Assembly: GCA_937858455.1 (NCBI GenBank)
Contig: CALLYN010000487.1
Coordinates: 1-6,887 of the forward strand
Reading direction: 5' to 3'
DNA from: an uncultured Kouleothrix sp.
GTDB lineage: Bacteria > Chloroflexota > Chloroflexia > Chloroflexales > Roseiflexaceae
Length of the DNA: 6,887 nucleotides
The notes under the pieces are model-generated. The model worked only from the letters and a program-made list of their open reading frames with translations, was not told where the DNA came from and ran no database searches. Positions 6,270-6,887 of this stretch are shown here, piece by piece (the stretch's first letter is position 1; every line of letters begins with the position of its first letter). The translations under genes were made by a program, and so were the position numbers.

Positions 6270-6374
6270 ATGAGCGATATCGCGATCTCCGAGCCGCTGG
6301 GTGCGCCCGCGCCGCTCGAGTCGCGCGCGATCGAGCGCGCGCTGAGCGATCTGTGGAAGCAGGCTACCAGCGAG
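6270..6374 (+). pseudogene. opcA: Glucose-6-phosphate dehydrogenase assembly protein OpcA, N-terminal fragment
   Basis: The first ~35 codons of an OpcA-like protein. The recognisable part is IERALSDLWKQA, which matches the start of the OpcA fold, where the consensus is an I-E-x-x-L-x-x-L-W-x-x-A helix. OpcA helps assemble and activate G6PD, and its position directly downstream of zwf and the small membrane gene supports the call more than the short sequence does. The start ATG at 6270 follows a run of seven G residues (6261-6267) that could act as a degenerate ribosome-binding site. The family sequence ends at about 6374, where the opposite strand becomes a helicase Walker A motif. The remaining frame to 6626 is antisense to other genes. 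The missing C-terminal part is attributed to a junction, not to natural decay. Confidence 0.72.
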
Positions 6375-6380
6375 CTTGCC
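6370..6380. other. Proposed sequence junction 3 (opcA to helicase)
   Basis: The minus-strand helicase text ends with GAPGAGK-like residues whose lysine codon is 6375-6377. The next codon reads Leu where P-loops almost invariably have Thr or Ser, and leftward the + strand reads as OpcA. The break is therefore placed at or within a few bases of 6374/6375. Confidence 0.65.
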
Positions 6381-6521
6381 GGCGCCCGGCGCGGCCTGCA
6401 CGTCCCGCGGCGTGGAACACTGGAGGAACTCCAGCCGTTTCTCGTGCGAGAAATCGCAGCGCATCAACTCGGAGATTCGGGCAACGACCTCCGGAGACAC
6501 GACAAGCGAAGGCGTGCTCAT
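6375..6521 (-). pseudogene. UvrD-like superfamily I helicase, N-terminal fragment (candidate GajB)
   Basis: Forty-nine codons from ATG 6521. After SPEVVARISELMRCDFS and EKRLEFLQ comes STPRDVQAAPGAGK, a Walker A loop (residues 44-49 AAPGAGK region) with the preceding D-V-Q-A segment typical of UvrD/AAA_19-type ATP-dependent helicases. Such proteins translocate on or unwind DNA with ATP. The sequence is cut directly after the P-loop lysine, so all other helicase motifs are missing. The start codon overlaps the stop of the upstream minus-strand gene by ATGA (6518-6521), which indicates translational coupling in an operon. Paired with an OLD-like nuclease tail, this is the arrangement of the Gabija antiphage system (GajA nuclease, GajB helicase). 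The helicase call is firm; the Gabija assignment is inference from short fragments. Confidence 0.7.
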
Positions 6522-6706
6522 GGGGTGACCGTAGTAGGCTTCGCAGTTGGCGCCAGTCCACTGGCAGTGGGTGTGCACGCACTCGCGCCGGTGCCAGTCA
6601 CATGCTTGATCGCCTCGACGATGTAGGGAGGCAGCCGCATGAGAAACTGTTGCGGGGTATCCTTGACGTCCTGCTCGATGATGTCTGCCAGGTACTGCGC
6701 AGTCGC
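6518..6706 (-). pseudogene. C-terminal tail of an OLD-family-like nuclease (candidate GajA)
   Basis: About 62 codons ending at the TGA 6518-6520. The pattern K-x-x-T-A-Q-Y-L-A-D-I-I, followed by RLPPYIVEAIKHV, resembles the C-terminus of OLD-family ATP-dependent endonucleases, where a K-x-x-F-A-Q-x-L-A helix is followed by a P-x-Y-I-x-x-A-I-x-x-V segment after the TOPRIM domain. The last ~22 residues are a low-complexity Thr/Ala/Pro-rich tail. The ATPase and TOPRIM domains, which would prove the family, lie beyond the junction and are absent here, so the call rests on one weak motif plus context. The context is a 4-base stop-start overlap with a UvrD-like helicase gene. An unrelated protein upstream of a helicase is the main alternative. 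Confidence 0.5.
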
Positions 6707-6715
6707 CGCCTTCGA
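6704..6715. other. Proposed sequence junction 4 (aldehyde dehydrogenase to OLD-like tail)
   Basis: On the minus strand the aldehyde dehydrogenase text GVWTKDISKA should continue with a histidine-containing helix (H-R-V-A-like), but instead reads ATAQYLADII in the same frame. The Ser-Lys-Ala codons fit both sides, so the break lies near 6707-6715, probably at a microhomology. Confidence 0.6.
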
Positions 6716-6887
6716 GATGTCCTTCGTCCACACACCGGCGGCGAGACCGTAGGCGGTGCCGTTGCCGGCGCCGATCAGCTCGTCGGTGTCCTTGAACGGC
6801 TTCACCGTCACCACCGGGCCGAAGATCTCCTCGGCCTCCACGGACATGTCCGCGTTGGTGTCGCTGAGGACCGTCGGCTGCACGAAG
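6707..6887 (-). pseudogene. Aldehyde dehydrogenase, C-terminal region fragment
   Basis: About 60 codons of an NAD(P)-dependent aldehyde dehydrogenase, open to the window edge. FVQPTVLSDTNADM is followed by EEIFGPVVTVKPF, the family-wide E-E-x-F-G-P-V motif whose glutamate and phenylalanine contact the cofactor ribose. Then come the GNGTAYGLAAGVWTKDIS block and SKA, after which the catalytic-domain end should follow but is replaced by other sequence at about 6707-6712. Upstream parts, including the catalytic Cys and Glu, lie beyond the window's right end. Aldehyde dehydrogenases oxidise aldehydes to carboxylates; substrate class cannot be assigned. The piece runs on the same strand as the N-terminal aldehyde dehydrogenase fragment at 1850-1990, but covers a different part of the protein. 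Confidence 0.85.

Noticed and set aside
4145..6271. A 708-codon open frame on the minus strand, antisense to zwf and its neighbours
   Set aside because: It is the complement of strongly coding, GC-rich sequence; its translation is rich in His, Arg, Gln and Ala with no domain, and zwf on the other strand is unmistakable.
6375..6626. Continuation of the OpcA frame beyond about residue 35
   Set aside because: The + strand translation here has no OpcA likeness, while the minus strand carries a clear helicase P-loop and the overlapping upstream gene.

Overview
The window reads as a mosaic. A coherent block of about 4.4 kb from a GC-rich bacterium is flanked on both sides by fragments of unrelated genes. 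At four places (about 1797-1850, about 1983-1992, about 6375 and about 6707-6715) a recognisable protein family stops mid-domain, and in the same or the opposite strand another family starts mid-domain. None of these points carries an insertion sequence, attachment site or repeat that I can see. The simplest reading is a chimeric contig (amplification or assembly artefact of mixed DNA). A genuinely rearranged accessory region is possible but less likely.

Left block (1 to about 1797, + strand): the C-terminal end of a citrate synthase, a complete polyprenyl (isoprenoid) diphosphate synthase with a GTG start, and the first two thirds of a serine-acetyltransferase-like hexapeptide acyltransferase that is cut off inside its left-handed beta-helix. 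The source lineage cannot be fixed; actinobacterial or Chloroflexota-like relatives are plausible.

Junction island (about 1850-1990, - strand): a roughly 140-base piece of the N-terminal part of an aldehyde dehydrogenase, joined in frame to the truncated DNA-binding domain of a TetR-type repressor.

Central block (about 1990-6374): the TetR-type repressor (- strand, truncated) faces a divergent 12-helix MFS transporter across an AT-rich region. That region holds a well-formed sigma70-type promoter and a perfect 15-bp palindrome, the classic layout of a self-regulated repressor next to its efflux pump. Downstream on the + strand are a YgjP-type zinc metallopeptidase, glucose-6-phosphate dehydrogenase (zwf), a small four-helix membrane protein, and the start of the G6PD assembly protein OpcA. 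The zwf/opcA pairing, gene content and protein style suggest a Chloroflexota (Roseiflexus/Kouleothrix-like) organism; this is inference from recall, not a search. zwf and opcA would work together at the entry of the oxidative pentose phosphate pathway, supplying NADPH.

Right end (6375-6887, - strand): the N-terminus of a UvrD-like superfamily I helicase, cut exactly at its Walker A lysine. It is preceded by the C-terminal tail of another protein whose stop overlaps the helicase start (ATGA). The tail resembles the C-terminus of OLD-family nucleases, so this is a candidate remnant of a Gabija-type antiphage operon. Beyond another junction lies the C-terminal third of a second aldehyde dehydrogenase, running off the window.

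No rRNA, tRNA, CRISPR array, transposase or convincing intrinsic terminator was seen.
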